A stretch of 64,000 nt of DNA from Rhizobium sp. Leaf371 (GCF_001424045.1 NZ_LMQB01000028.1:192765-256764), one strand, 5' to 3'; shown: positions 18,548 to 27,787, counted from the first letter of the stretch. Numbers and translations: made by a program. The notes: generated by a model from the letters alone, not told the origin.

Positions 18548-18637
18548 CTAGAAGCGCTCCGGCCGCCAGAGGGCATAGGCGAGATAGGCCGTGATGAAGA
18601 GGGCCACGCCGCCGCTGAGGATATAGTCGAATGTCAT
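18548..18637 (-). CDS. kdpF: Potassium-transporting ATPase subunit F
   Basis: Very small subunit of 29 residues: MTFDYILSGGVAL at the start, one membrane helix, and the typical end AYALWRPERF (family pattern YxxYALxxPExF). It stabilises the KdpABC complex. Ribosome site AGGTGCGAC precedes the ATG. It is the first gene of the kdp operon; its leader contains two hairpins. Confidence 0.88.
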   Translation of the reverse strand: MTFDYILSGGVALFITAYLAYALWRPERF

Positions 18638-18649
18638 GTCGCACCTGTC

Positions 18650-18703
18650 GTTTCTGTCGAAACCCGGCGCTTTAGCACCGCGGTCGCAGAAACTATGCGA
18701 CCG
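18650..18703 (-). promoter_or_regulatory. Structured 5' leader of the kdp operon
   Basis: Two inverted repeats lie just upstream of kdpF. One has arms CGGTCGCA (18681-18688) and TGCGACCG (18696-18703) with a 7-base loop. The other has arms GTTTC (18650-18654) and GAAAC (18659-18663) with a 4-base loop. In the transcript these would give two stem-loops ahead of the kdpF ribosome site. No known riboswitch class is evident; a role in translation or attenuation is inference. Confidence 0.4.
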
Positions 18704-18734
18704 ATCGGCGTAGGAATTCGAGACGGAGGACGGG

Positions 18735-18762
18735 GCAAAGATATAAAGATTCCATAGGAATC
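18735..18762 (-). promoter_or_regulatory. Candidate KdpE box and/or terminator of the upstream gene
   Basis: On the minus strand, hairpin arms AGATTCC and GGAATCT (18746-18762, 3-base loop) run into CTTTATATCTTTG and then a C-rich stretch. The TTTATA-then-T-rich-then-CCCC layout resembles the E. coli KdpE operator. The same hairpin plus T-rich tract lies 31 bases after the stop of the GGDEF-EAL gene and could terminate it. The two readings are not exclusive. Confidence 0.4.
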
Positions 18763-18792
18763 TCGCTCCCCGGATAGCGATGTCGGGCCTGT

Positions 18793-20976
18793 TTATGCAC
18801 CCGAAGCTTTGCCGTAACGCCGCTCTGGACTTTGGAAGTAGCGCGCCGACATGTCGGCCTCCGAGAGAGGCTTGCTGTAGAGATAGCCTTGCATGACATC
18901 GCAGCCGTAGAGGCGGGCGATGCTGGACTGAAGCTCCGTTTCGATGCCCTCTATCGTGACCGCGATGCCCATGGCGTTGGCAAGCGCAACGGTTGCCTGC
19001 AGCACGGGCGCCGTATCGTTCTTCGTGTCGAGAGCCGCCACCAGCGACTTGTCCACCTTGACGCGGTCGAAGGGGAAGCTGCGCAACATGCCGATGCTGG
19101 CAAAGCCCGTGCCGAAGTCGTCGAGGGCAATGCCGATGCCGAGGTCCTTCAGCGCGGTGATGGCTTTCAGAGCCTGCTCCGGATGGCTGATCAGGACGCC
19201 CTCCGTAATCTCGAGCGTCAGTCTCCTGGCATCGAACCCGGCGTCCGAGAGGATCGATGCGACCGCGGTGGCGAAACCATGATCCTGCAATTGAACCGGC
19301 GAAACGTTGACGCAGACCCCGATATCGGGCCAGCCTGCAGACGCGCGGATGGCCTTGCGCAGAACCTGCAAGCCGAGCGTCTCGATGAGGCCTGCCTTTT
19401 CGGCGACGGAGATGAAGACATCAGGGGGGACGCGGCCGAGCGGCGAGCTGCTCCAGCGTGCCAAAGCCTCGACGCCGCAGATCGACTGGTCGATGCTTCG
19501 GAACAGCGGCTGGTAGAAGACGTCGATCCCTTCGGTCTCCAAGGTCGTCTTCAGATACTGCTCCATGGTCATGTCGTCGCGCCGGCGCTGCTCGAGCTCG
19601 CTGTCGAAGGTGACGATGCGGCCGCGGCCGAGATCCTTCGCCCGATAGAGGGCAACGTCGGCCGCCCGCATCAGGTCGCCCATATCCACATCGGCCAACC
19701 GCGCCGTCGCCCGCCCGATGCTCGCCGCGACCTGGATCTGCCGGGTCCCTAGGGCAAAGACGTCGCATGTCGCCGCGAGCGCACGATCCGCAACGTCATC
19801 GCCGATGTTCGAGTCCGACGTTCTCGCCGCAACGATCGCGAATTCGTCTCCGCCCAGACGGGCGATGAAGGCCTCCGGCGGGAGAACGTTTCGCAAGCGG
19901 GCGGCCACGGTCGCGATCAGTTCGTCGCCCGCCGCATGGCCCCAGGCGTCATTGACGCGCTTGAACCCGTCGAGGTCGAGAAGACACAGTTCGACGGTTC
20001 CCTCCCGTTCGCTCCGGGTGAGGTCGGCCAAGTGCTCCAGCAGGGCACGCCGGTTCCACAAGCCCGTCAACGCATCGCGAAGTGCGGCGTGCCGCGCCGC
20101 GGCCTCGTCTTGCCGGAGCTTTCGAACGGCCACCCATCCCGCAACCGCGATGCCGGTCAGAAAGACGAAGAGAATGGCGGCGCCGACCGCAAGCTGCGTC
20201 TTGACCGTGAGGAAGCTGCGGCTGCCGGGAAGCTTGGACGGCCAGCTGAGATAGGCGATTGCCGTGCCGTCGAGATCGGTCAGCGGCACGTTCAAGGCAT
20301 TTTCGGCCCGCGCCAGGCTGAGATTCAGCTTTTCGATCCGGAAACTCTGCGCAAGATCGCCGATCACCCGAGGCGTCAGATGCCGCGCCATGAACAGCGT
20401 GTAGAGATTGCGCTCCTCGATCCGCGTGTTGGTGCTGCTCGGCCGGATCTTGGCCGCAGCCATCAGCGCGATGCCGCTCTTGGAACGCACGGCATAGACC
20501 GGGGTGATGCCGGCCTGTTCGCCCAGCTGATCGGCATTGCGCACGATGGTGGTAAAGTGATCGCCGAAAAACACCGCCGGCGGCTCGGTCAGTTCTTCGC
20601 CGTCCTTATAGGCGACGATCACCTTGCCGCGTGCGTCTGTGACGACGGCGGTATCGTAGGCCGGATTGTCCGCACCCGTATTGGCCCAGTTCTCGATGAC
20701 CCAGTACTTGCGATTGATCGAATTGAGCTGTTTATAGGCCCCGTCCCAGGTGGCATTGTCGTGGAGAATGCCGAACAGTTGCGTGCGGAGCGCATCCACG
20801 GCCGCCGTCGTCGCATCCAGCGCACGCTCGTCGTCGATCCGGTTCGCCGTGTCCCTCATGGCGTCGACCGAGCGGAAGACGATGCCGGCAAAGATGCTGG
20901 CGACGAGAATAAACAGGAATGCCACGGCCAGGACCGCGCGTCGCCGTCGCCGGTTATCGGTATGGGGCAGCATCAT
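18793..20976 (-). CDS. CHASE4-GGDEF-EAL membrane cyclic-di-GMP enzyme
   Basis: Membrane protein of 727 residues that may make and/or break cyclic di-GMP. An N-terminal helix (about 12-35) and a second near 260 frame a periplasmic CHASE4 domain (DNATWDGAYKQLN, KYWVIENW). The diguanylate cyclase domain has an intact GGDEF site. The phosphodiesterase domain has EALARW, NVSP, EITEG, DDFGTGF, VKVDKSLV and IEGIET, so its metal and catalytic residues look complete. The start is the ATG at 20976, 9 bases after GGAGG; an upstream TTG is less likely. Which activity dominates cannot be read from sequence. Confidence 0.93.
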   Translation of the reverse strand: MMLPHTDNRRRRRAVLAVAFLFILVASIFAGIVFRSVDAMRDTANRIDDERALDATTAAVDALRTQLFGILHDNATWDGAYKQLNSINRKYWVIENWANTGADNPAYDTAVVTDARGKVIVAYKDGEELTEPPAVFFGDHFTTIVRNADQLGEQAGITPVYAVRSKSGIALMAAAKIRPSSTNTRIEERNLYTLFMARHLTPRVIGDLAQSFRIEKLNLSLARAENALNVPLTDLDGTAIAYLSWPSKLPGSRSFLTVKTQLAVGAAILFVFLTGIAVAGWVAVRKLRQDEAAARHAALRDALTGLWNRRALLEHLADLTRSEREGTVELCLLDLDGFKRVNDAWGHAAGDELIATVAARLRNVLPPEAFIARLGGDEFAIVAARTSDSNIGDDVADRALAATCDVFALGTRQIQVAASIGRATARLADVDMGDLMRAADVALYRAKDLGRGRIVTFDSELEQRRRDDMTMEQYLKTTLETEGIDVFYQPLFRSIDQSICGVEALARWSSSPLGRVPPDVFISVAEKAGLIETLGLQVLRKAIRASAGWPDIGVCVNVSPVQLQDHGFATAVASILSDAGFDARRLTLEITEGVLISHPEQALKAITALKDLGIGIALDDFGTGFASIGMLRSFPFDRVKVDKSLVAALDTKNDTAPVLQATVALANAMGIAVTIEGIETELQSSIARLYGCDVMQGYLYSKPLSEADMSARYFQSPERRYGKASGA

Positions 20977-21158
20977 CCGTTTATTCCTCCCCTCCGGCAG
21001 CAACGCTGTCGGAGTTCATTGGAGACAGATTTAATCGTAAGCCATCAAGAAATGGTGACCAAGACGCACCTAAGACGGTAAGTTTTTACTGTGGGACATC
21101 GTCGATAACGCGTCCTTGTCGGCGACCAGGTCGTAGAGCGGCGTGACAGGGGATATCG

Positions 21159-21176
21159 CTAGCGCGAGCGCGCTAG
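21159..21176 (-). terminator. Perfect inverted repeat at the adenylate cyclase stop
   Basis: CTAGCGCG (21159-21166) and CGCGCTAG (21169-21176) are perfect inverted arms separated by 2 bases and overlap the TAG stop codon of the cyclase gene. No T-run follows on the minus strand, so a terminator role is only possible; a protein-binding palindrome is the alternative. Confidence 0.3.
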
Positions 21177-22519
21177 AAAACATGCGCCAAGACGCTGCGG
21201 TTGCGGCCTCTGATATCGATCGTCAATGCGTGGGCGACCTCGCGCCCCGAGGGCGTCCCGCCGGCGGCTTGCAGGCAGGCGTCCGACACCACGAGGCGTC
21301 CCTCTAGGTCACGGGTTGCGCGCTCCAGGCGACTTGCGACGTTCACGACATCGCCGATGACGGTGAACTCGCGGCGTTCGCTGGTGCCGACATTGCCGAC
21401 GATCACTTCGCCGAAGTGGAGGCCGATGGCGATGCGGATCGGCTCGGCGCCACGCCGCGTCCTTTTCGCCGACCACGCGGCATAGGTGTCGAGCAGCTGG
21501 AAGGCGCAGGAAAGCGCACGCTCCGCCGCATCGTCCTGCGGCTGCACGCCGCCAAAGGTCGCCATGAACCCGTCGCCCAGAAACTTGTCGAGCGTACCGC
21601 CGCACGGGAAGATTACATTGCAGCCGCGCTCCTGGAAGCTGCGCAGGAGGGTCAGCGCCTGCTCCGGCGAGCGCATTTCGGCCATGCGCGTGAAGCCGAC
21701 GATATCCACGAACATGACGGCGACCTCGCGTTTCGCCGGCACGCCGAAGCTGTCTGCGCCATCGCCCATGGCATGGGCGACATCGGGTGAAACATAGCGG
21801 GCGAGCGAGGCTCGAACCGTGTTGTCCTTGATCTGGGCAATGAGCGTGTTGCGGCTTCGCAGGACGGCGATGGCAAGCATGAGCGTGAACAGCCCGGTCG
21901 CCACCACCTGAACCCACATCTGAAGCAGGCCGACGAAGTACGGATTGAGGAACCGCTCGAGCGCCTGCATTTCCGACATGCCCGCGGTCGTGTCGAACCG
22001 GACCGTCTCCGGCCTGTCATAGAGGGCGTTGATGCCGAAGGACCAGATGGCGATGATGATGCCGCCCGTCCAGACGACGAGGATGGGCGAATAGGTGAGG
22101 GCCGACTCCGCCAGCAGCAGGAGCACATAGAGAAATTCCGGGCCGCGCGTGCGGGTTTGGATCGGCCAGTCGGACGCGATGCCGCCGATGGGTGGCAGAA
22201 GAATGGTGGAGGTGATCAGCGCGACATCCAGAATGGTGCAGGCGAGCTTGATCGTCCACGCGGCCCGGTGATGCCGCGTCGCGTAAGGAACATAGCTCAG
22301 AGCCAGAAAGATCAGGCTGACAGCGAGGTAGTAGACGTTTCGCGGCCAGGCGGTGCTGACGAGCAGCCACGCGGCGATGACGGCCACGGCGCAGAGCCGG
22401 ACGCGGAAGGCCACCGCCAGCCCCTCCAGCTCCGCATCGTGCAGGCGCTTGAACTGCTCGTCGGATGGGACGCGTCCCGGCAGCGCTGCGGACATGTGAA
22501 GTTGAAGCCATTCAAGCAT
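21173..22519 (-). CDS. Class III adenylate/guanylate cyclase, membrane-bound
   Basis: Membrane cyclase of 448 residues: about six helices between residues 40 and 245, then a catalytic domain. The metal aspartates are in MFVDIVGFT and FLGDGFMATFG. The FTVIGDVVNVASRLE segment supplies the transition-state Asn and Arg, and the Lys (DKFLGDG) and Asp (VIGD) pair are those usual for ATP, so cyclic AMP is the likely product. This architecture (membrane block plus cyclase domain) is common in rhizobia. It stands alone, downstream of a 199-base gap in which I see only a small hairpin (CTGTCG/CGACAG at 22568-22581). Confidence 0.9.
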   Translation of the reverse strand: MLEWLQLHMSAALPGRVPSDEQFKRLHDAELEGLAVAFRVRLCAVAVIAAWLLVSTAWPRNVYYLAVSLIFLALSYVPYATRHHRAAWTIKLACTILDVALITSTILLPPIGGIASDWPIQTRTRGPEFLYVLLLLAESALTYSPILVVWTGGIIIAIWSFGINALYDRPETVRFDTTAGMSEMQALERFLNPYFVGLLQMWVQVVATGLFTLMLAIAVLRSRNTLIAQIKDNTVRASLARYVSPDVAHAMGDGADSFGVPAKREVAVMFVDIVGFTRMAEMRSPEQALTLLRSFQERGCNVIFPCGGTLDKFLGDGFMATFGGVQPQDDAAERALSCAFQLLDTYAAWSAKRTRRGAEPIRIAIGLHFGEVIVGNVGTSERREFTVIGDVVNVASRLERATRDLEGRLVVSDACLQAAGGTPSGREVAHALTIDIRGRNRSVLAHVF

Positions 22520-22718
22520 GGGGCACGTTCACCTCGACCAGGATCGGGACGCGATCCGATCGATGATCTGTCGCACGACAGAGTGTCGGGGAGCAATGAC
22601 ATACCATCGCCGCGGGTGCGCACGACCCGCAACAAGCGGTGAACAGCTGCCGCCGCTGCCTGGAGGTAGTTCAGGGTCGTTCGCGGTGCTGCAGACGACC
22701 GGCGTCAAAGACCCATGA

Positions 22719-23831
22719 TCAGACGACCACCCAGCGCTTCTCCCGATAAGACTGCGCCATGGCGTGGACGCTGCGCTCGATCCGCAGCCCATCCTCGAAG
22801 GTCACGGCGGTGAAGGGCTTGCCGGCGATGGCCTGATGAAGCTGGTGGCACTCGATGATCTTCAGATCGTTGAAGCCGAGGCCGTGGCCGGGGGCGGGGA
22901 TGAAGCGGTCATAAGGCGGGTGGATCGGGGCCGTGAGGACGCGGGCGAAGCCACGCGTCGCCTCGGGACCGGTGGTCGTGTAGAGTTCGAATTCGTTCAT
23001 CCGCTCCTGGTCGTAGAGGATCGATCCTTTCGAGCCGAAGATCTGCAAGGCGATGCGACCCTTGCGGCCCCAGGCCGAGCGGTTCGCCATGAGAACGGCG
23101 GAGACGTTACCCTCCAGCTTCAGGAGGACACTGGCGATATCATGGTTCTCGACCTCCCGGCGCTCGCCGGCCTTCGTCGGACGGTCTGCATATGGCTTGC
23201 CGAGATCGGCGATGACCTCCTGCACATGGCCGAAGAGATGCCAGAGCAGCGACAGGGGATGGACAGCGAAATCGTCGAGCGCGCCATAGCCGGAGCTTGC
23301 CTCGCTCTTCCAGTAGAACAGCGCCTCCGGATCGGCCATGAAGTCTTCGTCCATCTCGACCCGCACATGGTTGACCGTGCCGATCGTGCCATCCTCGATC
23401 AGGCGGCGGATCTGCGCGATCGCCGGGTTCTGAATGTAGTTGTAGCCGAGAATGGCGATCTTGCCGGTGCTGCGCGCAGCCGCCAGCATGGCTTCCGCAT
23501 CGCCAAGGGCCGGGGCCATCGGCTTTTCGCACCAGACATGCTTGCCGGCCTGAAGAGCGGCAATCGCCATTTCCGGATGGAAGGCATTCGGCGTCGTGAC
23601 CGAGATCACATCGACCTCCGGGTCGGCCAGAAGATCGCGCCAGTTGCCGGTGGACTTGCGAAAGCCGAAGGCGCTGGCGCGGCTCGCCGCCATCTCGGCA
23701 TTGGACTCGGCAAGCGCGACCAGCTGCGGCGCGGGAACGTCGCCGAAGATCTGGCGAACGCCATTCCAGGCCAGTGCATGGCACTTGCCCATGTAACCCG
23801 TTCCGATGAGGCCGACGCCTAGAGCTTTCAT
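22719..23831 (-). CDS. Gfo/Idh/MocA-family oxidoreductase
   Basis: NAD(P)-dependent sugar or polyol dehydrogenase of 370 residues. The N-terminal nucleotide motif is GLIGTGYMGKCHA and the catalytic-region motif is WCEKPMA with the EKP signature. The C-terminal domain has ALDDFAVHPLSLLWHLFG. At 370 residues it is longer than typical myo-inositol dehydrogenases (about 330). It is the last gene behind a sugar/inositol-type ABC importer with an IolR-like operator, so oxidation of an inositol or related cyclitol/rhizopine-type compound is plausible; the exact substrate is inference. Ribosome site GGGAGA precedes the ATG. Confidence 0.86.
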   Translation of the reverse strand: MKALGVGLIGTGYMGKCHALAWNGVRQIFGDVPAPQLVALAESNAEMAASRASAFGFRKSTGNWRDLLADPEVDVISVTTPNAFHPEMAIAALQAGKHVWCEKPMAPALGDAEAMLAAARSTGKIAILGYNYIQNPAIAQIRRLIEDGTIGTVNHVRVEMDEDFMADPEALFYWKSEASSGYGALDDFAVHPLSLLWHLFGHVQEVIADLGKPYADRPTKAGERREVENHDIASVLLKLEGNVSAVLMANRSAWGRKGRIALQIFGSKGSILYDQERMNEFELYTTTGPEATRGFARVLTAPIHPPYDRFIPAPGHGLGFNDLKIIECHQLHQAIAGKPFTAVTFEDGLRIERSVHAMAQSYREKRWVVV

Positions 23832-23915
23832 GTCTGTCTCCCGATATGTCTTGGCGGTACGCGTTTCCGCCGTTTTGAATGCGAAAGTCTTTGGGTCGTA
23901 TAACGCCGTCGGCCC

Positions 23916-24941
23916 TCAGGCCTTGGAGCGCTTCTTCTGGCGGTAGACATCGACCACGACGGCCGTCACGATGATGAGACCCTTGACGATCTCCTGATAA
24001 TAGGCGTCGACCCTGAGGAATGTGAAGCCCGAGGTCATGACGCCGAGGATGACCGTGCCGATGACGGTGCCCGTGATCCGGCCGACGCCGCCATTCAGCG
24101 ATGTGCCGCCGATGACGGTCGCGGCGATGGCATCGAGCTCGTACATCACGCCCATGCCGGATTGTGCCGTCTGGGCACGGGCCGCGGTGACCACGCCAGC
24201 GAGGCCCGCCAGCATGCCGGCTATGGCATAGACCTTGATCAGATGGCCTTCGACATTGATGCCGGACACCCGCGCGGCCTGCATGTTGGCGCCGATCGCA
24301 TAGGTGAACTTGCCGTAGCGGGTGTAGCGCAGCGTGATGTGGAAGATGAGCGCGACGACGAGAAAGACGACGACCGGCCAGATGCCCGTGCCGATGAAAT
24401 TGAACTGATCGGTCAGACCGGAGACCGGCTGGCCCTTCGTGTACCATTTCGAAATGCCGCGCGCCGAGACCATCATGCCGAGCGTGGCGATGAAAGGCGG
24501 GATCTTGGTGCGGGCGATCAACTGCCCGTTGACGAAGCCGGCGAGCAGGCCGATGCCGATGCCGAGCGCGATCGGCACCACGAACGGCATGTCGGTCAGC
24601 GACGGATAGACCGCGCGCGGCCAGGTGGAGGCCTGCGCGACGCTCGCCGAGATCATCGCGGTCATGCCGACGACGGAGCCGGAGGACAGGTCGATGCCGC
24701 CGGTGATGATGACCTGGGTGACGCCGACGGCGATGATGCCGATGACGGAGACCTGCAGGATCATGATCGTCAGGCGCTGCGTGTTCATCAGGAAGCTCTG
24801 GCCGATGAAGATCCAGCCGAGAATTTCGTAGACGAGCGCAATGGCGACCAGCACGAGAAAGATGTTGAACTCGGACGGCAGTTTCCGCCGCGACGGCGGC
24901 GAGACCGGCGATGTTCCGTGCAAGGCTTCATTGTTGGTCAT
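23916..24941 (-). CDS. Sugar/inositol ABC transporter permease (RbsC family)
   Basis: Permease of 341 residues with about 8-10 hydrophobic segments. Family marks are GGIDLSSGSVVG near residue 80, KIPPFIATLGMM and ATVIGGTSLNGGVGRITGT near residue 270. A strong ribosome site (GGGAGG) precedes the ATG. It follows the ATPase gene by 45 bases in the order binding protein, ATPase, permease, as in the S. meliloti inositol system ibpA-iatA-iatP. The IolR-like operator upstream of the operon supports inositol, but ribose or other sugars remain possible. Confidence 0.9.
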   Translation of the reverse strand: MTNNEALHGTSPVSPPSRRKLPSEFNIFLVLVAIALVYEILGWIFIGQSFLMNTQRLTIMILQVSVIGIIAVGVTQVIITGGIDLSSGSVVGMTAMISASVAQASTWPRAVYPSLTDMPFVVPIALGIGIGLLAGFVNGQLIARTKIPPFIATLGMMVSARGISKWYTKGQPVSGLTDQFNFIGTGIWPVVVFLVVALIFHITLRYTRYGKFTYAIGANMQAARVSGINVEGHLIKVYAIAGMLAGLAGVVTAARAQTAQSGMGVMYELDAIAATVIGGTSLNGGVGRITGTVIGTVILGVMTSGFTFLRVDAYYQEIVKGLIIVTAVVVDVYRQKKRSKA

Positions 24942-24986
24942 TGATAGTCCTCCCTGACGCGATGGAAAGCGGTGTGAACGGCGCGT

Positions 24987-26525
24987 TCAACGCGCTGCCA
25001 GCTCCATCACCTTGATTTGCGTGGCTTCGGCACGATCGAGAAATCCGGTGACGCGCCCTTCGTGCATCACCATGATGCGATCGCTCATGCCGAGAACTTC
25101 CGGCATTTCCGACGAGATCATGATGATCGCCACGCCGTTGCGGGCCATCTCGGTGACGAGGCGGTGAATCTCGGCCTTTGCGCCGACGTCGATGCCGCGT
25201 GTCGGCTCGTCGAGAATGAGAATGCGGGGATCGGTCAGCATCCACCGCCCGATCAGCGCTTTCTGCTGGTTGCCGCCCGAGAGGTTCTCGATCCGCTCCT
25301 CCAGATTTGGCGTCTTGACGCGCAGCTTGCGCGCCATGTCCGCACATTTTTCCGCAAGCACCTTCTGCTGCACGAAGCCGTGCTTGACGAACTTGTCCTG
25401 CAGAACGGCGATCTGCATGTTCTCGAGAACGTTGAGAATCAGCAGGCAGCCGGTGTCCTTGCGGTCTTCCGTGAGGAAGGCCATGCGGTTGGCGATGGCC
25501 TTGGTCGGCGTATCGATCACGACGTCGCGGCCGTTGATGGCGATGGTGCCCGAGGAGGCCGGCGTCACGCCGAAGAGGGCTTCCGCGACATTCGAGCGGC
25601 CCGAGCCGACAAGGCCGGCGATGCCGAGGATTTCGCCCGCGCGCACCTCGAACGAGATATCGGCAAACACCCCGCGCAGCGACAGATTGCGGACCGAAAG
25701 CACGGTCTCGCCGATCGGGACATCTTCCTTCGGAAACATCTGGGTGATCTCGCGCCCGACCATCATGCGGATGATGTCGTCGCGCGTGACGTCCGTGGAC
25801 GCGTGGGTGCCGATATACTTGCCATCGCGGAACACGGAGAACTCGTCGGCGATCTCGAACAGCTCGTTCATCTTGTGGGTGATGTAGACGATGCCGATCC
25901 CCTGTTCCCGCAGGCTGCGGATGATGGCGAACAGGTGCTCCACCTCGCGTTCGGTCAGCGCGGATGTCGGCTCGTCCATGATGAGGACGTCGGATTCGTA
26001 GGAGACGGCCTTGGCGATCTCGACCATCTGGCGGTTTGCGACCGAGAGATCGCCGACGAGCGCCTCCGGATCGAGCGCGATGTTCAGCCGTTTGAAGAGG
26101 TCGGCCGTCTGGCGGCTCATGGCGCCGTGATCGATCAGGCCGAAGCGCCCCTTGGGCTCGCGGCGGATCCAGATGTTTTCGGCAACCGTCATGAAGGGCA
26201 TCAGGTTCAGTTCCTGATGGATCATGGCAATGCCGTTTTCGAGCGCGTCCAGCGGCGAGGACAACTCGATATCGACACCCTTGAGGCGAACCTGCCCGCG
26301 ATCCGGCGTATAGATGCCGGCGAGAATCTTCATCAGCGTCGATTTGCCCGCCCCGTTCTCGCCCATCAACGCGTGAACCGTGCCGCGTCTCAACCGGAAG
26401 GTGACGTCGTCAAGCGCGACGACTCCGGGAAATTCCTTGCGAACGCCCTCGGCCGTCAGCAGGAATTCGGCATTGGGAACCGCGCCACTCTTGCGCACAG
26501 CGGCCATCGTCGACGGGCTGACCAT
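24987..26525 (-). CDS. Sugar/inositol ABC transporter ATP-binding protein (RbsA/MglA family)
   Basis: Double-ATPase subunit of 512 residues. The first half has Walker [23 protein letters not shown] in the signature region and [11 protein letters not shown]. The second half has a degenerate Walker A ([12 protein letters not shown]) and [14 protein letters not shown] with [12 protein letters not shown], the usual asymmetry of this family. I start at the ATG at 26525, preceded by GAGGAGG; an upstream in-frame extension of 32 residues lacks a ribosome site. Middle gene of the putative inositol import operon. Confidence 0.92.
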   Translation of the reverse strand: MVSPSTMAAVRKSGAVPNAEFLLTAEGVRKEFPGVVALDDVTFRLRRGTVHALMGENGAGKSTLMKILAGIYTPDRGQVRLKGVDIELSSPLDALENGIAMIHQELNLMPFMTVAENIWIRREPKGRFGLIDHGAMSRQTADLFKRLNIALDPEALVGDLSVANRQMVEIAKAVSYESDVLIMDEPTSALTEREVEHLFAIIRSLREQGIGIVYITHKMNELFEIADEFSVFRDGKYIGTHASTDVTRDDIIRMMVGREITQMFPKEDVPIGETVLSVRNLSLRGVFADISFEVRAGEILGIAGLVGSGRSNVAEALFGVTPASSGTIAINGRDVVIDTPTKAIANRMAFLTEDRKDTGCLLILNVLENMQIAVLQDKFVKHGFVQQKVLAEKCADMARKLRVKTPNLEERIENLSGGNQQKALIGRWMLTDPRILILDEPTRGIDVGAKAEIHRLVTEMARNGVAIIMISSEMPEVLGMSDRIMVMHEGRVTGFLDRAEATQIKVMELAAR

Positions 26526-26670
26526 CGCTATCCTCCTCGAAAGATCGTGGAGCCCGTCCGAAGACCAAACCTCGCCGGACGGGCCGTCTCTCCAGTTCAC
26601 CGCCATCCTGTCCGGACTCAAGGCTGCGGCCTTGGTGGGGGGACGTGGGCGGGGGACATGGGCGTGGACC

Positions 26671-26695
26671 GGACTGCGGACGGTGCCCGCAGTCC
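26671..26695 (-). other. Intercistronic hairpin after binding-protein gene
   Basis: GGACTGCGG (26671-26679) and CCGCAGTCC (26687-26695) form a perfect 9-base stem with a 7-base loop, 11 bases beyond the binding-protein stop and 145 bases before the ATPase start. This is the classic place for an element raising binding-protein mRNA over the rest of the operon. Confidence 0.6.
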
Positions 26696-26705
26696 CTTTC
26701 AGGCC

Positions 26706-27635
26706 TCAGTTCTTGGCCTGGTAGTCCTTGAGGTTGGCAGGCGTGACGAGTTCGAACGGGATGTAGACCTTCTTCTCGACGGTCTCGCCCTTTACCAGCT
26801 TGAGCGCGGCATCCACGGCGCCTTTGCCCTGGCCGGCGGCGTTCTGGAACACGGTCACATCGAGGTCGCCGGCTGCCATCGCGGCAAGCGCATCCTGCGT
26901 CGCATCGACGCCGGCAATGACGACCTTGTCCATCGGACGGCCGGCGGCTTTCAGCGCCTGCATGGCGCCAATGGCCATTTCGTCATTGTTGGCGATCACG
27001 GCGTCGAATTCCGTGCCGGCGGAGAGCCAGTTGGTGATGAGGTCGGCGCCTTCGGTGCGCTGCCAGTTGGCGGTCTGTTCCTCGACGATGGAGATGCCCT
27101 TGCAGGCGTCGGTCGCCAGAACGTCATGAACGGCGGCGGTGCGCATGCGGGCACCCTGGTTCGACAGTTCGCCCATCATCACGACGGCCTTGCCCTTGCC
27201 GCCGAGAAGACGGCAGACTTCCTGCGCTTCTAGCGTGCCGGCGACCGTTTCTTCCGACGCGACGAAGGCCTGCTTGTCCGGCAGGGTGTCGAGGTTTGCC
27301 GGCTGGCGGTTGACGTAGACGAGCGGGATCTTGGCGTCGGAGGCGATCTTCGACATGGCGGCGGTCGCGTCGGTATCCACCGGGTTGACGATGATCGCAT
27401 CGACGCCGGCCGCGATGAAGTTCTGGATCTGGCTCTGCTGCTTGGCCACGTCGTTCTGTGCGTCTTCGACCTGCAGCGAAACGCCGTTCAGCGTCTGCGC
27501 GTAATCGCTCATGCCGTTGCGCAGAACGGTCAGGAAGTTGTCGTCGAACTTGGCGATGGACACGCCGATCGTCTCGGCATGGGCAGCCGTCGAAAGCATA
27601 ACGGCGAGAGCCGCGCTGAAAATGACCTTTTTCAT
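26706..27635 (-). CDS. Periplasmic sugar/inositol-binding protein (RbsB family)
   Basis: Secreted binding protein of 309 residues, signal peptide ending at AHA-ETIG. Type I periplasmic fold marks are NFIAAGVDAIIVNPVDT, ANNDEMAIGAMQAL and VIAGVDATQDAL. The pattern FDDNFLTVLRNGM and QVEDAQND is characteristic of rhizobial inositol (IbpA) and rhizopine (MocB) binding proteins as I recall them. The promoter carries the IolR-type palindrome GGAA-N6-TTCC, which supports a cyclitol ligand. First gene of the operon; strong intercistronic hairpin follows. Confidence 0.88.
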   Translation of the reverse strand: MKKVIFSAALAVMLSTAAHAETIGVSIAKFDDNFLTVLRNGMSDYAQTLNGVSLQVEDAQNDVAKQQSQIQNFIAAGVDAIIVNPVDTDATAAMSKIASDAKIPLVYVNRQPANLDTLPDKQAFVASEETVAGTLEAQEVCRLLGGKGKAVVMMGELSNQGARMRTAAVHDVLATDACKGISIVEEQTANWQRTEGADLITNWLSAGTEFDAVIANNDEMAIGAMQALKAAGRPMDKVVIAGVDATQDALAAMAAGDLDVTVFQNAAGQGKGAVDAALKLVKGETVEKKVYIPFELVTPANLKDYQAKN

Positions 27636-27751
27636 GTTTCCTCCTCAGACGGTGTCCGGTGGCACCTTTTTTTCCGGATTCCCCAAAACGGGTCCTGGCA
27701 TGTCCGTCGGGCAATGCCAAAACGGTACAAAACATACAAAATAAATCCTCT

Positions 27752-27787
27752 TGGAATTTTTATTCCACTTTTTAGGATCGCCGTCAA
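27752..27787 (-). promoter_or_regulatory. Promoter of the sugar/inositol ABC operon with IolR-like operator
   Basis: On the minus strand a -35 TTGACG (27782-27787) is followed after 17 bases by AATAAA (27759-27764). The perfect palindrome TGGAATTTTTATTCCA (27752-27767) covers the -10 and contains GGAA-N6-TTCC, the motif described for the S. meliloti inositol repressor IolR. An operator over the -10 implies repression. The rest of the 294-base gap (27636-27929) shows only an AT-rich leader. Confidence 0.62.

Noticed and set aside
21004-21172. Small gene between the GGDEF-EAL and adenylate cyclase genes
   Set aside because: No frame with a plausible ribosome site and composition was found in the gap.
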